From positions 42,855 through 106,854 of the forward strand of contig NZ_JADWYQ010000022.1 of the NCBI RefSeq assembly GCF_022414575.1: DNA of 64,000 nucleotides, written 5' to 3'. The position numbers were made by a program, and so were the translations under genes. Position 1 is the stretch's first letter; each line of letters starts with the position of its first letter. This document shows, piece by piece, positions 1-8,652 of this stretch. A model generated the notes under the pieces. It was not told the DNA's origin and ran no database searches. It was given only the letters and a program-made list of their open reading frames with translations. This DNA is from Streptomyces sp. MUM 178J. GTDB taxonomy: Bacteria; Actinomycetota; Actinomycetes; Streptomycetales; Streptomycetaceae.

Positions 1-502
1 CGAAGGGGTGGATGAACACCGCCCCGGTCTCGCGCGCATAGCGCTGCGCCGCCGCCAGGGTGTCGTCGACGACATGGCCGACCATCCGCACATCGGCGCC
101 GTACTCACGGGTCGCCGCCACCTTGGGCAGCGGTGCGCCCACCGGCATGAAGACGGTGGACCGCACCCCGAGCAGGGACGACGCCAGCGCCACGCCCTGG
201 GCGTGGTTGCCCGCGGAGGCTGCGACGACGCCGGCCGCCCGCTCCTCCGGGGACAGCCCGGCGATCCGCACATACGCCCCGCGCAGCTTGAAGGAGCCGG
301 TGCGCTGGAGGTTCTCGCACTTCAGATGGACAGGGGCGCCCACCAGCTGCGACAGATGCCTGCTGCCCTCCATGGCGGTGACGCGGGCGACGCCGGTGAG
401 CATCTTCTGCGCCCCCTTGACGTCGTCCAGGATGACGGCCGGGGCACGGCCGCGCCCGCGGGCGCCGGAGGGGAGAAAGGGGCCAGGCCTGCTCACACTC
501 AT
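1..502 (-). CDS. ilvA: Threonine ammonia-lyase (threonine dehydratase), N-terminal part, cut by window edge
   Basis: PLP enzyme that deaminates threonine to 2-oxobutanoate, the first step of isoleucine synthesis. The reading frame runs from an ATG at 502 off the left edge, giving about 167 residues. It starts MSVSRPGPF and contains the CENLQRTGSFKLRGAY block, in which the Lys of SFKLRGA binds PLP. The substrate loop ASAGNHAQG follows. These motifs are diagnostic of fold-type II threonine dehydratases. The C-terminal half is outside the window, so I cannot tell whether an ACT-type regulatory domain is present. It is divergent from a MarR gene. A catabolic (tdcB-type) role is the main alternative. 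Confidence 0.93.
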   Translation of the reverse strand, partial: MSVSRPGPFLPSGARGRGRAPAVILDDVKGAQKMLTGVARVTAMEGSRHLSQLVGAPVHLKCENLQRTGSFKLRGAYVRIAGLSPEERAAGVVAASAGNHAQGVALASSLLGVRSTVFMPVGAPLPKVAATREYGADVRMVGHVVDDTLAAAQRYARETGAVFIHPF

Positions 503-646
503 GACGCAAGTCTCGCAGCTCACGCCCCAACCGTCCCACCGCCTCCAGGGCTTCTCATGGGTTTACCCAGGGCCGGTACGCACGGGGGCGGGGCCGCGTA
601 CTCTGTCCCCCACCAACCGACCGACGCACGAGAGAGCCCCGCTGCC

Positions 647-1159
647 ATGCCCACCTCTCAGGACATGACGAGTCATCTCGACCACGGCCTCCTCGATGCC
701 CTCCAGCACCAGGTAGCCGTCTTCGCCCGCCGCGCGGAGCAGACCCGGCTCGGCGGAGTGGGCCAGGTCCGCAACTCCATGGACCGTGCCGCGTATCTGC
801 TGCTCAACCGGCTCGACCAGGAGGGGCCGATGGGCGTCAAGGCGCTCGCCGCCGGCATGGGCATCGACTCCTCGACCGTGACCCGCCAGGTCGCCCCGCT
901 CGTCGACACCGGTCTGGTGAAGCGGACCTCGCACCCGGAGGACGGGCGGGCCGTCGTGCTGCAGCTCTCCCCGCGCGGGCAGGCCAGGCTGGAGGAGGTG
1001 CGGGCCTCGCGCCGCGAGCTGATGGCGCAGGTCACGGAAGGCTGGACGGAAGCCGAGCGGGACTCCTTCTGCACCCTGCTGACCCGCTTCAACGGCGCAC
1101 TGTCGGCGCGCCAGGCGGGGCTGCCGGCGGCGGACCCGGAGTCGCCGCACCCCCAGTGA
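647..1159 (+). CDS. MarR family winged-helix transcriptional regulator
   Basis: Predicted 170-residue dimeric DNA-binding regulator. The start MPTSQDMTSHLDHGLL was chosen because residues upstream in the open frame are Gly/Pro/Arg-rich shadow sequence. The winged helix covers roughly residues 50-125, with GVKALAAGMGIDSSTVTRQ as the recognition helix region and a wing around RTSHPEDGRAVVLQLS, the usual MarR D-x-R-G type wing. It is divergent from ilvA with 144 bp between starts. The ligand is unknown. Control of ilvA is possible from position only. Confidence 0.9.
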   Translation: MPTSQDMTSHLDHGLLDALQHQVAVFARRAEQTRLGGVGQVRNSMDRAAYLLLNRLDQEGPMGVKALAAGMGIDSSTVTRQVAPLVDTGLVKRTSHPEDGRAVVLQLSPRGQARLEEVRASRRELMAQVTEGWTEAERDSFCTLLTRFNGALSARQAGLPAADPESPHPQ

Positions 1160-1263
1160 CCGAACGCGGACGCACCGAGGGGCCGGCGTCCCCCGCCCCC
1201 GGGCAGGCCCCGACCCCGGGCCGGATCGGCCGGATCCCGGCTTGACCGGCCCTTGCCGACCCC

Positions 1264-1300
1264 TTGACCGGGCCGCACACGCTGGCCCTATATGAGGACG
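1264..1300 (+). promoter_or_regulatory. Candidate promoter of the sigma-like gene
   Basis: TTGACC at 1264-1269 and TATATG at 1289-1294 lie 19 bp apart, and the proposed GTG start is at 1300. This would fit a leaderless or near-leaderless transcript. The -10 lacks the final T of the consensus, so support is modest. A second TTGACC lies at 1242. Confidence 0.3.
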
Positions 1301-1848
1301 TGAGCGATCGGCAGACGGCAACGCGGCGTCGCCGTGCCCGGGAGTTCGAGGCGTTCGTCGCGGGCGCGGCGCCGCGGCTGCTGCATGCCGCAACGCTGCT
1401 GACGGCCGAGCCTCCCACGGCCAATCCGCACGCGCAGCGGCTGCTGACCGCGGCCCTCGCCCGCACCTACGCGGAGTGGGACCGGCTGCGCGGCGAGGAT
1501 CCGTACGACCGCACCCGCCAGGAACTGGCCGCCCGTTTCGCCCGCGCCGCCCGTCGGCACTCCCGCCCGCGGGGCGGACTCCTGGACCGGCTGACGTCCC
1601 AGGAGCGGCTGATTCTCGTGCTGCGGCTGTACGAGGGGGTCGCGGAGGAGCAGACGGCGGCGCTGGTGGGCCTGCCGGAGGAGCGGGTTCGGGCGATCTG
1701 CGCACGGGCGGTCGCGGCAATGCGGGACACGGCAGTGCGGGAGACAGCGGCGCGGGTCATGACGGTGCAGAACGCGACGGTGCAGGACGCAGCGGCGCGG
1801 GACGCGGCGGGCACGGCGGCGGACGCGCGCGGCGCGAGGACGCCGTGA
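1300..1848 (+). CDS. ECF sigma factor-like protein (SigE-like, weak region 2)
   Basis: 182-residue protein from GTG 1300. A TTG at 1264 is an alternative start, but it coincides with a -35 box. The C-terminal half carries LTSQERLILVLRLYEGVAEE and a following helix-turn-helix, GLPEERVRAICARAVAAMR, typical of sigma-70 region 4. Region 2 is poorly conserved. The tail is Ala/Asp/Thr-rich and low in complexity. Its stop overlaps the start of the next gene by one base (TGATG), so the two are probably translationally coupled. It is probably a sigma factor or a degenerate relative regulated by the membrane protein encoded next. Confidence 0.75.
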   Translation: MSDRQTATRRRRAREFEAFVAGAAPRLLHAATLLTAEPPTANPHAQRLLTAALARTYAEWDRLRGEDPYDRTRQELAARFARAARRHSRPRGGLLDRLTSQERLILVLRLYEGVAEEQTAALVGLPEERVRAICARAVAAMRDTAVRETAARVMTVQNATVQDAAARDAAGTAADARGARTP

Positions 1849-2144
1849 TGAGCCTCCCGGACGGGCCCGCGGACCACCGCCGCCACCACCACCGCCACCG
1901 CAAGGAGGACAAGGAGGACGAGGTCCGACGGATGCTGCAGACGCCGCATCCGTCCGTGCCCGCCGATCTGTGCGACCGGGCCGCCGCCCACGGCGCCCGG
2001 CTGCTGCGCCGGCGCCGGGCGCTGCGGCGGACCGGTTGGCTGCTGCTGACCGCCGCGGCGCTCTGCCTCACGGTCTGGGCCTCGGCGACACAACCCTGGG
2101 ACCCGCCGCCCGCGGACCGCACCCCTCCGCTGATCGGCTGGTGA
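1848..2144 (+). CDS. Small single-pass membrane protein coupled to the sigma-like gene
   Basis: 98 residues. The N-terminal cytoplasmic part is His/Arg/Glu-rich (HRRHHHRHRKEDKED), followed by a short helical region (VRRMLQTPHPSVPADLCDRAAAHG). One transmembrane helix (GWLLLTAAALCLTVWASA) spans about residues 62-80, and a short Pro-rich extracytoplasmic tail follows. The TGATG overlap with the preceding sigma-like gene and the topology suggest an anti-sigma-like anchor or partner. No zinc-binding HxxxCxxC motif is visible, so it is not a standard ZAS anti-sigma factor. Function is inferred from context only. Confidence 0.75.
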   Translation: MSLPDGPADHRRHHHRHRKEDKEDEVRRMLQTPHPSVPADLCDRAAAHGARLLRRRRALRRTGWLLLTAAALCLTVWASATQPWDPPPADRTPPLIGW

Positions 2145-2499
2145 TCCTCCACCCGGGCTGGTCCGGGCCGCCGTCGACACGCGGTCTCCGTCCGCGGCCA
2201 CACCGGCGGACCGGAGCTGCGTTCCATGACCCAGAAGTCGCTTGAGGCCTTGAGGCCCTTGAGGCCCTTGAGGCCTTTGAGGACGAGAAGGTCAGATCAG
2301 CGCGTGGCGTCCCTCACGGCACAAGGGAGCCGTGGACACAACGGCTCACGGACACCAGAGGGCCGCGGACTCCAGAGGGCCGCGGACACGAGAGGACCCC
2401 GGACACAAGAGGACCCCGGACACAAGGGCTCACCTACGCAAGGGAGCCGGGGTCCGCCCCGGACCCCGGCCCCCAGCCGCACGGCGCTCGCCTCGACGC
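2145..2499. repeat. Gene-free stretch with short tandem repeats
   Basis: No convincing gene. Positions 2241-2283 hold four to five copies of a roughly 9-10 bp unit, CTTGAGGCC(C). Positions 2348-2436 hold degenerate direct repeats built on AGAGGGCCGCGGAC and GAGGACCCCGGACACAA. A terminator-like hairpin closes the stretch. Confidence 0.7.
2446..2470. terminator. GC-rich hairpin downstream of metB
   Basis: Perfect 11-bp stem GCCGGGGTCCG / CGGACCCCGGC with a 3-nt loop. It lies about 30 bp past the metB stop and after the convergent sigma-like operon. There is no T tract, as usual in Streptomyces. Confidence 0.6.
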
Positions 2500-3654
2500 C
2501 TAACCCAGCGCCTGCCTCAGATCGGCCAGCAGGTCGTCCGCCGACTCTATGCCGACCGACAGCCGCACCAGATCCGCCGGCACCTCCAGCGGGGAGCCCG
2601 CGGCCGAAGCGTGCGTCATCCGACCCGGGTGCTCGATCAGGGACTCGACGCCGCCCAGGGACTCGCCCAGGGTGAACAGCTTCGCCCGGTTGCAGACCTC
2701 GACCGCCGCCGCCTCGCCGCCCGCGACGCGGAAGGACACCATCCCGCCGAACGCCTTCATCTGCTTGGCTGCCAGCTCATGGCCGGGGTGCTCCGGCAGC
2801 CCCGGGTAGAGCACCTGCTCGACCTTGGGATGGCTGGTGAGCATCTCCGCGATCCGCGTCGCGTTCTCGCTGTGCCGGTCCATGCGCACCGCCAGCGTCT
2901 TGATCCCGCGCAGCACCAGCCAGGCGTCGAACGGGCCGGCCACCGCGCCCATCGCGTTCTGGTGGTACGCCAGCTCCTCGCCGAGTGCCGCGTCCGCAGC
3001 GACCAGCGCACCGCCGACCACGTCGGAGTGGCCGCCCATGTACTTGGTGGTGGAGTGCACCACCACATCCGCGCCCAGTGCCAGCGGCTGCTGAAGGTAG
3101 GGGCTGGCGAAGGTGTTGTCGACCACCAGCCGGGCGCCCGCGCCGTGCGCCACCTCGGCCAGGGCCGTGATGTCGGTGATGCCGAGCAGCGGGTTGGACG
3201 GGGTCTCGACCCAGATCACCTTCGTACGGTCGGTCACCGCGGCCCGTACGGCGTCCACGTCGGAGGTGTCGGCCACCGAGAAGTCCACGCCCCACCGCTG
3301 GACCACCTTGGCGAAGAGCCGGAAGGTGCCGCCGTACGCGTCGTTCGGGATCACGACATGCGCGCCGGGATGGAGCACCGCACGCAGCAGGCAGTCCTCG
3401 GCGGCAAGGCCGGAGGCGAAGGCGAGCCCGCGACGGCCGCCCTCCAGCGCCGCCAGGTTCTCCTCCAGCGCGGTGCGCGTCGGGTTGGCGCTGCGGCTGT
3501 ACTCGTAGCCGCCGCGGAGTCCGCCGACGCCGTCCTGCTTGTACGTGGACACCTGGTAGATGGGCGGAACGACCGCGCCGGTCAGCGGGTCCGCCGTGTT
3601 GCCCGCATGGATGGCGCGGGTCTCGAAGCTCTGCTCACTCTGGTCGTCGCTCAT
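2500..3654 (-). CDS. metB: Cystathionine gamma-synthase
   Basis: PLP enzyme of the Cys/Met metabolism family that joins an activated homoserine to cysteine in transsulfuration. A gamma-lyase activity cannot be excluded by sequence. 384 residues from ATG 3654 (MSDDQSEQSF). An in-frame codon 33 nt upstream is rejected because a TACGCT -10 box (3661-3666, minus strand) lies 6 nt from the ATG, indicating a leaderless start. The YSRSANPTR block (about residues 52-60) and the PLP-lysine motif HSTTKYMGGHSD (K204) are intact. The C-terminal substrate loop ESLGGVESLIEHPGRMTHAS is present. Full family length. Confidence 0.95.
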   Translation of the reverse strand: MSDDQSEQSFETRAIHAGNTADPLTGAVVPPIYQVSTYKQDGVGGLRGGYEYSRSANPTRTALEENLAALEGGRRGLAFASGLAAEDCLLRAVLHPGAHVVIPNDAYGGTFRLFAKVVQRWGVDFSVADTSDVDAVRAAVTDRTKVIWVETPSNPLLGITDITALAEVAHGAGARLVVDNTFASPYLQQPLALGADVVVHSTTKYMGGHSDVVGGALVAADAALGEELAYHQNAMGAVAGPFDAWLVLRGIKTLAVRMDRHSENATRIAEMLTSHPKVEQVLYPGLPEHPGHELAAKQMKAFGGMVSFRVAGGEAAAVEVCNRAKLFTLGESLGGVESLIEHPGRMTHASAAGSPLEVPADLVRLSVGIESADDLLADLRQALG

Positions 3655-3660
3655 GGTCCG

Positions 3661-3666
3661 AGCGTA
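3661..3666 (-). promoter_or_regulatory. -10 box of leaderless metB
   Basis: TACGCT on the minus strand, 6 nt before the metB ATG. It fits the TAnnnT actinomycete -10 and a transcript beginning at the start codon. No ribosome-binding site is visible. Confidence 0.45.
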
Positions 3667-3746
3667 ATCCGCAGGTCCGAGGTTCACCGCATGCCGATCG
3701 TTTCCGGTGGTCCCGCCCGGCCGTCCGCGTCCGGGACAATGAGGCC

Positions 3747-4847
3747 ATGGAGATTCTCTGGTTCCTGGCCGCGATGGCGATGTTCGCCGCGGTCCTCATG
3801 CCCTTCCTGCGCCGCCGGGCCGGCATCCGCCAGGTCGCGCCGGGCTCGCCCGACGCCGCCGACCCGGACGCCTACGGCTTCGTCCGCCAGGAGGAGCTGG
3901 ACATCCGGCTGCCCGGACCGGACCAGGACCTCCTCGACGTGCTCGACCTCGTCCAGCGCACCCAGGACTGGCGGGCCGCCGCCCAGCTGCTGGCCGGCAC
4001 CCCCAAGGAGGGCGAGGTGCGCTGGCAGCGCGTCCAGGCCTTCGCCGGGGCCGCGTCGCTGGAGCTCCGGCAGGCCCCCGGCGTCGGCGGGGCCTGGCTG
4101 CGCGACTGGCGCTCGCAGGCCCCGAAGGACGCGGGCGGCGCGCAGGTGCACGCCGAGTTCCTGGTGCAGCAGGCCTGGCGGTCCTCCTCCGCGGGCGCGG
4201 ACGACTTCCGGATCATCCTCGAAGAGGCGCGCTCGGTCTGCGCCGAGGCCGCGCTGCTGGCCCCGGGCGACCCGGTCCCGTACATCGTCGAACTGTCCGC
4301 AGCGCGCGGACTCGGATACTCCCCCGAGCAGTTCGACCAGGTGTGGGCGAAGGTCATCGACCGCGCCCCGGCCCACATGGGCGCACACCTGGCCGCCCTG
4401 CACTACTGGTGCGAGAAGTGGCACGGCTCCCGCGAGGAGGCCGACCGCTTCGCGACGGCGGCCGCCGCCCGCGCCCCGCAGGGCTCCCTGCTGGCCGCGC
4501 TGCCGCTGTTCGCGGTGTACGAGCATCTGCCCGAGGTCAACATGGTGCGGGGCTTCTACGAGAGCGCCGTGGTGAAGACCGCGATCGAGGGCGCGCTGTT
4601 CGCGGTGCACTCGGCCCGCCCGGACGACCCGATGCTCGCGCACGTACGGCATCTGCTGGTCCTCTTCCTCGTACGGGCGGAGCGCTGGACCGAGGCGATG
4701 CACCAACTGGTCCGGGTGGACGGCCACATCGGCGCCCTGCCGTGGACGCACAGCGCCGACCCGGCGGCGGAATACGCGGTGTACCGGGCGCTCGCGGTGG
4801 CGGGCTACGAGGCGAACGGCGGCAGCCCGGCGACCCTGCCGCGCTGA
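3747..4847 (+). CDS. Conserved actinomycete TPR-like protein with N-terminal membrane helix
   Basis: 366 residues. The N-terminus MEILWFLAAMAMFAAVLMPFL is a single membrane helix followed by RRR, so the rest should be cytoplasmic. The remaining 330 residues are predicted helical hairpins of alternating Ala/Leu-rich helices (LVQRTQDWRAAAQLLAGT, LEEARSVCAEAALLAPGDPVP, LAALHYWCEKWHGSREEADRF), which resembles a TPR-type solenoid. I know such proteins as unnamed conserved Streptomyces genes and assign no activity. It is divergent from metB with 92 bp between. Confidence 0.85.
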   Translation: MEILWFLAAMAMFAAVLMPFLRRRAGIRQVAPGSPDAADPDAYGFVRQEELDIRLPGPDQDLLDVLDLVQRTQDWRAAAQLLAGTPKEGEVRWQRVQAFAGAASLELRQAPGVGGAWLRDWRSQAPKDAGGAQVHAEFLVQQAWRSSSAGADDFRIILEEARSVCAEAALLAPGDPVPYIVELSAARGLGYSPEQFDQVWAKVIDRAPAHMGAHLAALHYWCEKWHGSREEADRFATAAAARAPQGSLLAALPLFAVYEHLPEVNMVRGFYESAVVKTAIEGALFAVHSARPDDPMLAHVRHLLVLFLVRAERWTEAMHQLVRVDGHIGALPWTHSADPAAEYAVYRALAVAGYEANGGSPATLPR

Positions 4848-5069
4848 GAGTTCCCACGCATCCTCCCTGGCTAGCAGAGCCCCGACCCGGCCGCCCGCGG
4901 CCCGTAGGCGCATAGCCGAAGCGCCGCGCCCGCTGCTGGAGCTCTCCCGCCGGGGGCTGCGGGGGCTACCGGTCCTGCGCGGCCTGCGCGGGCTGCCGGG
5001 CCCGCGGAATCTCCTCCGCCCTCCGTACGTTCTAAGTGAAGCAGCCCGACCGCCGAGGAGACCCACCCC

Positions 5070-5783
5070 ATGTTCCTGTCCCGCCGCACCCCCCAGCTCC
5101 CCGCCCCGGAGGAGGCCCTCCCCGGCCGCCCCACCCCCGACTTCGACGTCCCCTCCCGCCACACGGTCCTCGGCACCCCCCTCGCCGGCCCATACCCCGA
5201 CCACCTGGAGACGGCGGACTTCGCCCTGGGCTGCTTCTGGGGCGCAGAGCGGAAGTTCTGGCAGACCAAGGGCGTCTGGACCACCCTCGTCGGCTACCAG
5301 GGCGGCCTCACCCCGAACCCCTCCTACGAGGAGGTCTGCTCCGGCCTGACCGGCCACACCGAGGTCGTCCGCGTGGTCTTCGACCCGGCCGTCGTGTCAT
5401 ACGAGACCCTCCTGAAGGTCTTCTGGGAGTCGCACGACCCCACCCAGGGCTTCCGCCAGGGCAACGACGTCGGCACCCAGTACCGCTCGGCGATCTACAC
5501 CCACTCCCCCGCCCAGACGGCCACGGCCGAGTCCTCCCGCGACTCCTACCAGCGCGCCCTGTCCGCCGCGGGCCACGGCACGATCACAACGGAACTCCTG
5601 CCCGCGGAAGGCCGCCCCTTCTTTCCCGCCGAGGCGTATCACCAGCAGTACTTGGACAAGAACCCGGCGGGCTACTGCGGCATCGGCGGCACGGGCGTCA
5701 AGCTGAGTGACCCGTTCGAAACGAACTGGGGCCGCTCCTGCCCGACCGGCATCGCTTCTGTGCCGGAGGTCACGGACAAGTAA
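5070..5783 (+). CDS. msrA: Peptide-methionine (S)-S-oxide reductase MsrA
   Basis: Repairs oxidised methionine by reducing Met-S-sulfoxide. 237 residues. The active-site motif GCFWG lies at residues 54-58 (catalytic Cys55), followed by [12 protein letters not shown] and EVVRVVFDP. The [21 protein letters not shown] block is typical of MsrA. A second cysteine in [12 protein letters not shown] (about residue 208) can act as the resolving residue. A GAGGAG ribosome-binding site lies about 10 nt before the ATG. It carries the roughly 40-residue N-terminal extension usual for Streptomyces MsrA. Monocistronic. Confidence 0.96.
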   Translation: MFLSRRTPQLPAPEEALPGRPTPDFDVPSRHTVLGTPLAGPYPDHLETADFALGCFWGAERKFWQTKGVWTTLVGYQGGLTPNPSYEEVCSGLTGHTEVVRVVFDPAVVSYETLLKVFWESHDPTQGFRQGNDVGTQYRSAIYTHSPAQTATAESSRDSYQRALSAAGHGTITTELLPAEGRPFFPAEAYHQQYLDKNPAGYCGIGGTGVKLSDPFETNWGRSCPTGIASVPEVTDK

Positions 5784-5918
5784 GCCCGTGTGAGCCCGGT
5801 TCTCGAAGAGGCCCGCCGTGCGCCGACAAGCGCACCGTGCGCCGGCGCGCCCTCTTCACAAGGCACGATGGTCGAAAATCACTGTCCGCCTGCTCCGGCA
5901 GGCACCACCCTGTACGCC

Positions 5919-6512
5919 ATGGAAGAACCGCAACGCGTGATCCGTGCGGCCTATGCCGAGTCCACGATCACCGTCTACCAGGCGTACTCCCCGGAGATAG
6001 GCCTGCCCGCCGCCCGGGAGGGCCGTTTCCCCTCCGTATGGAAGCGGGACAGGATGACGTGGATCAAGCCCTCGTTCCTGTGGATGATGTACCGCTGCGG
6101 CTGGGCCGCGAAAGCCGGGCAGGAGACCGTCCTCGCTGTCGAGATCGGTCGTGACGGCTTCGAGTGGGCGCTGCGCCACGCGTGCTTGTCGAGCTACGCC
6201 CGCGGGGTACACCCCGACCGAGCCACTTGGCAGCGTGAGTTGAAGCGTGCGCCTGCTCGCGTGCAGTGGGACCCCGAGCGGAACCTGCACCTTCAGCCGC
6301 TGCCATACCGATCCCTGCAACTCGGCCTCGCCGGTGAGGCCGTACGACGCTACGCAGACGAATGGACGGTCAGCATCCGCGATGTGACGCCACTCGCCCA
6401 CGAGATCCACGCCCTCGTCAACGGTGGTGACCTGGACTCCGCCACCCGACTGCTGCCCCAGGAACGCCCCTACCCCATTGGAGACGAGCTTCTTGCTCAC
6501 CTACGCGGATAA
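5919..6512 (+). CDS. DUF4291 domain protein
   Basis: 197 residues from ATG 5919 (MEEPQRVIRAAYAESTITVY). In-frame starts at 5790 and 5868 would add non-conserved residues. Family hallmarks are YQAYSPEIGLPAAREG, WKRDRMTWIKPSFLWMMYRCGW, VQWDPERNLHLQPLPYRSLQ and the C-terminal VSIRDVTPLAHEI. DUF4291 proteins are widespread in bacteria and their activity is not established. There are no membrane segments. A decayed second copy of the central motif lies 140 bp downstream. Confidence 0.88.
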   Translation: MEEPQRVIRAAYAESTITVYQAYSPEIGLPAAREGRFPSVWKRDRMTWIKPSFLWMMYRCGWAAKAGQETVLAVEIGRDGFEWALRHACLSSYARGVHPDRATWQRELKRAPARVQWDPERNLHLQPLPYRSLQLGLAGEAVRRYADEWTVSIRDVTPLAHEIHALVNGGDLDSATRLLPQERPYPIGDELLAHLRG

Positions 6513-7020
6513 CGGACCGCTCCACCCGGCAGCCCGCTCCGGCTCATGGGTCACATGGCAGCACATGCTCATAGGCACGGGCGTGAGCTGCCCGATCGGC
6601 ATCGTGCCCGTCGACGACTCGGCGCACCGGCCCTGACGCGTTCGAAACTCACTCCCCGAATCTCGGCCTGCCCGCGGTCCGGGACAGCCGCTTCCCGTCC
6701 AAGTGGAAGCGGGACCGGATGACGTGGGTCATCAAGCCGCGTTGACGGTCTCTTTCCGTAGCGGAAGCCGACAGGAACCTGCAGCCAGAGGCCCGGTCAC
6801 GGCGGTCCGGCGGAGGGTTCCACCAGGTGCCGCCGTGGTGTGCGGAGCAGGGGTGCCCGCACATCTCCGGTGGGCTGACCGGTCGGCGTGGGAAATTGCC
6901 CGGGTCAGCACGACCCGACATGATCGTTTCCCGAGTCGCGGAAGTGCTGAATCGGACGAGCCCGGCCGCATCCGCAGAGGGATGTGGCCAGGTGTTGCCG
7001 CTGTGCAGGAGGAGGGCTAG
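6513..7020. other. Gene-poor stretch between DUF4291 and alpha/beta hydrolase genes
   Basis: No intact gene recognised. It contains the DUF4291 relic at 6653-6745. The remaining bases show no strong hairpin or repeat and no frame with recognisable protein motifs. Confidence 0.5.
6653..6745 (+). pseudogene. Fragment of a second DUF4291 gene
   Basis: Translating from 6653 gives SPNLGLPAVRDSRFPSKWKR followed by DRMTWVIKPR and a TGA at 6743. This matches SPEIGLPAAREGRFPSVWKR DRMTWIKP of the intact gene at 5919-6512 almost residue by residue, with one inserted residue (V before IKP). Neither the N-terminal nor the C-terminal part of the domain is found around it. It is a truncated duplicate or a remnant of a recombination event. 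Confidence 0.8.
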
Positions 7021-7953
7021 ATGCTCGGTGTGTGCAGCGGCTTCGTCACCATGAACGACGGCGTACGGCTGCACTACCTCGAGGCCGGCAGCGGCCCGGA
7101 CATGCTTCTCGTCCCCGGCTGGTCGCAGACCGCCGCGCAATGGAGGCACCAGATCGACGACTTCGCGCGCACACATCATGTGATCGCGATCGACCACCGC
7201 GGCCACGGCGGATCCGACAGGCCGGATCACGGCTACCGGGTCGCTCGTCTGTCGACGGACCTCCATCAACTCATTCATCTCCTGGACCTCACCGAGGTCG
7301 TCTGGGTGGCCCACTCCATGGGCTGCGCGCTGGCGTGGTCCTACTGGGACCTGTTCGGTGGGGACCGGCTGGCGCGCCTGGTGCTGTTCGACGAACCCGC
7401 CGTTCTGGTCCGCCAGCCGTACTGGCCGGACGGCCTGGCCGAACACCTTGGCGCGTTGTACGGCCTCGGACAGGTCGCCGATGTCGTCGCGGGACTCCGC
7501 GACCCGCTCTCGGATGCCGAGATTCTCAGTGCCGAGTTCCTCAATGCCATGTGGACTCCGGCCGCCGACGAGGGGGACCGCCAGTGGGTTCTCGCCCAGA
7601 ACCTGCTCCTGCCCAGGGAGTACGCCGGCAGACTACTGCTGGACAACGTCATGCAGGACTGGCGTGACGTCCTGCCCAGGATCACCGTTCCGACACTGGT
7701 CATCGGGGGGAACGACAGCGTGATCCCCTCCGCTGCCGCGCGGTCAGTGGCCTTGGCCATTCCCGGGGCCGTCGTGCGGATCCTCCGCGAGCGTGCCAGC
7801 CACTTCGCATTCTGGGAGAACCCCGTCGCATTCAACCGGGAGGTCCGGGCCTTCCTCGACATGCCCGTCGACGCCGACGGGCACCTGGTGTCGGCCGGGC
7901 GGGCGCACAACGATGCGGCAAGCCCGCAGGAAGGGTCTGCGAACAAGGCTTGA
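7021..7953 (+). CDS. Alpha/beta-fold hydrolase
   Basis: 310-residue cytoplasmic hydrolase. The nucleophile elbow VAHSMGCA has Ser99, the acid is Asp232 in IGGNDSVIP, and the histidine is His261 in ERASHFAFWENP. The oxyanion segment LVPGWSQTAAQW (residues 30-41) and IDHRGHGGSDRPD are typical of epoxide hydrolase/haloperoxidase-like members. There is no signal peptide. The last 30 residues extend past the domain and are low in complexity. The substrate is not predictable. A GGAGG ribosome-binding site (caggaggagggctag) ends just before the ATG. Confidence 0.9.
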   Translation: MLGVCSGFVTMNDGVRLHYLEAGSGPDMLLVPGWSQTAAQWRHQIDDFARTHHVIAIDHRGHGGSDRPDHGYRVARLSTDLHQLIHLLDLTEVVWVAHSMGCALAWSYWDLFGGDRLARLVLFDEPAVLVRQPYWPDGLAEHLGALYGLGQVADVVAGLRDPLSDAEILSAEFLNAMWTPAADEGDRQWVLAQNLLLPREYAGRLLLDNVMQDWRDVLPRITVPTLVIGGNDSVIPSAAARSVALAIPGAVVRILRERASHFAFWENPVAFNREVRAFLDMPVDADGHLVSAGRAHNDAASPQEGSANKA

Positions 7954-8024
7954 CGCCTGGACGAAGCCCACGCGGCCATCGGCCTCCCGGCCCGGTGGGC
8001 AGGCTGAGCTACGCGGCCGCGTTT

Positions 8025-8038
8025 GAGTAGCAGTACTC
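8025..8038. promoter_or_regulatory. Inverted repeat upstream of small membrane protein
   Basis: GAGTA-GCAG-TACTC, perfect 5-bp arms with a 4-bp spacer, about 120 bp before the membrane protein start. It could be an operator; no regulator is known. Confidence 0.3.
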
Positions 8039-8160
8039 TCACGCGGCCGTGCGGGCGGGACCACGATGACGGTCACACGGCCCGGACAGCGGGCCCACCA
8101 GCACGACGGCCACGGGCAGGCCATGTGGCCGGCGCGGGTCCGTCGGCGTCGAGGAGCACC

Positions 8161-8517
8161 ATGCGTTCTACGTTGCGCACCATCGCGAGCCTCACCTTCG
8201 GCAATTGGCTCTCAGGCACCTACCTCGGCCTCGCCGGTTTCCTGCTCCTGGCGGGCGCTGGTGAAGACGGCAGCCTGGGCGCCGGGCTGTTCGCACTGTT
8301 CCTTGCGGGGCCGACAGGCGCAGCACTGCTCTCCGTCGCCAACACTGCGGGCACCTGGGCGCAGACCGATGCGACGGTGTGGTGCATCCTCCTGTTCTCG
8401 TACGCCTTCCAGGCATTCCTCCTGGGGGTGCTCGTTCGCGCCGTTCGGCGGTTCGTGGAAAGCGGCCGGACCGCCTGCCCCGCCGGGGACGAACTGTCGA
8501 CTACTTCGCGCCTGTGA
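8161..8517 (+). CDS. Small multi-pass membrane protein (possibly SCO4225-like)
   Basis: 118 residues from ATG 8161, preceded by GAGGAG 5 nt upstream. Three hydrophobic segments are visible: around residues 15-32 (LSGTYLGLAGFLLLAGAG), 42-60 (LFALFLAGPTGAALLSVAN) and 70-92 (TVWCILLFSYAFQAFLLGVLV), then a basic tail. The layout recalls the SCO4225 family of actinomycete membrane proteins, but I assign that only tentatively. The open frame upstream of 8161 is Arg/Pro-rich and was excluded. Confidence 0.75.
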   Translation: MRSTLRTIASLTFGNWLSGTYLGLAGFLLLAGAGEDGSLGAGLFALFLAGPTGAALLSVANTAGTWAQTDATVWCILLFSYAFQAFLLGVLVRAVRRFVESGRTACPAGDELSTTSRL

Positions 8518-8652
8518 CCGGGTGAGACGTCCCACGGGCCTCGTCCCGCCGGTCCGTCCGGGTGGCCTGGATCGCCTCCGCCGACGGCGCTAAGTCGGGG
8601 AGCGGACCCGGTCGAAACTCGTCGTGACGGTGCGAAGCAGCACAAGGGGGGT

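Noticed and set aside
3655..3746. SAM-responsive riboswitch before metB
   Set aside because: The interval is only 92 bp and metB appears leaderless, so there is no 5' leader to hold one.
2332..4575. 747-codon plus-strand open frame over metB
   Set aside because: Antisense to cystathionine gamma-synthase, which has a complete PLP active site; the frame has no recognisable motif.
6424..6636. 70-codon open frame after DUF4291
   Set aside because: Begins inside the DUF4291 gene in another frame and shows no similarity to a known domain.
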